Part shown: piece after piece, positions 63,866 through 64,000 of the stretch
Position numbering within the stretch: the first letter of the stretch is position 1
How the letters are laid out: each line of letters starts with the position of its first letter
Source of the DNA: Ulva prolifera
Lineage: Eukaryota > Chlorophyta > Ulvophyceae > Ulvales > Ulvaceae
Assembly (NCBI GenBank): GCA_023078555.1
Contig: CM041199.1
Location: 2,565,145 to 2,629,144 of the forward strand
Length of the DNA stretch: 64,000 bases
Direction: 5' to 3'
The notes under the pieces: model-generated
What the model was told of the DNA's origin: nothing
The model's input: the letters and a program-made list of their open reading frames with translations, nothing else
Database searches by the model: none
Translations under genes and position numbers: made by a program

Positions 63866-64000
63866 GTGCGCTACACACGCACCAGGCCTCACGTCTCTCA
63901 GCATGTTCGCAAGGGGGACCGATCAATGCCGCTACACACTCAGCTAACATCTATGCAGCGTGTAGCTGTACAGTGCGTACATATGGCAGTAGCCTCGTGT
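63866..64000 (+). other. Start of next intron, window end
   Basis: Contains CAAGGGGGACCGATCAATGC at 63911-63930, as in the intron after 26782. The following exon, expected to resemble 27092-27523, is outside the window. Confidence 0.4.

Overview
The window looks like nuclear DNA of a eukaryote, probably a unicellular alga or other protist. I cannot name the species. The reasons are spliceosomal introns of about 100-500 nt with GT-AG ends and matching phases, low gene density, leucine-rich-repeat (RNI-type) genes, decayed Tc1/mariner-like and piggyBac-like transposases, GC-rich mini- and microsatellites, and long G or C homopolymers. There are no operons, no rRNA genes and no tRNA I would defend. 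TAA, TAG and TGA all act as stops. No gene here has a sure named orthologue, so gene symbols are left empty.

Layout: 0-9.2 kb holds pieces of an LRR family whose N-terminal exon looks distantly SKP1/BTB-like (2-733, 2265-2417, 7121-7660, 8512-9150). A second copy lies inverted at 44.6-45.7 kb with a nonsense codon, and another N-terminal exon with a TGA lies at 48.9 kb. At 9.5-10.3 kb is a single-pass membrane protein with nine 11-residue coiled-coil repeats. 11.0-14.1 kb and 57.0-64.0 kb hold two paralogous multi-exon genes. In each, a unique first exon is spliced to an exon made of a 75-bp (25-aa) repeat and then to a membrane-segment exon. In the second copy two phase-0 exons of 119 and 122 codons follow, and the gene runs off the window. 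14.9-18.8 kb carries minus-strand exons of one or two unknown membrane/coiled-coil genes. 19.3-20.0 kb is a 63-bp minisatellite that also occurs at 11.3 kb.

25.2-27.5 kb is a coiled-coil membrane gene whose extracellular-type exon is homologous to the 62.9-kb exon. A segment from 27.0 to 31.7 kb is duplicated, rearranged, at 45.7-47.55 plus 54.83-55.78 kb. One copy lost about 1.7 kb and gained about 7.3 kb of unrelated DNA. 31.7-33.0 and 40.5-41.7 kb contain piggyBac-like remnants on the minus strand. A Tc1/mariner-like remnant lies at 47.5-47.8 kb. 37.2-38.8 kb is a coiled-coil gene with nine 14-residue repeats interrupted by one in-phase TGA.

The theme is a rapidly changing family of modular, low-complexity, mostly single-pass membrane proteins (repeat or coiled coil, then membrane segment, then a small Cys-containing domain). 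They are shaped by tandem-repeat expansion, exon duplication and segmental duplication, with LRR genes and dead transposons between them. Their function is not known to me. A variable cell-surface family is a reasonable hypothesis and nothing more.
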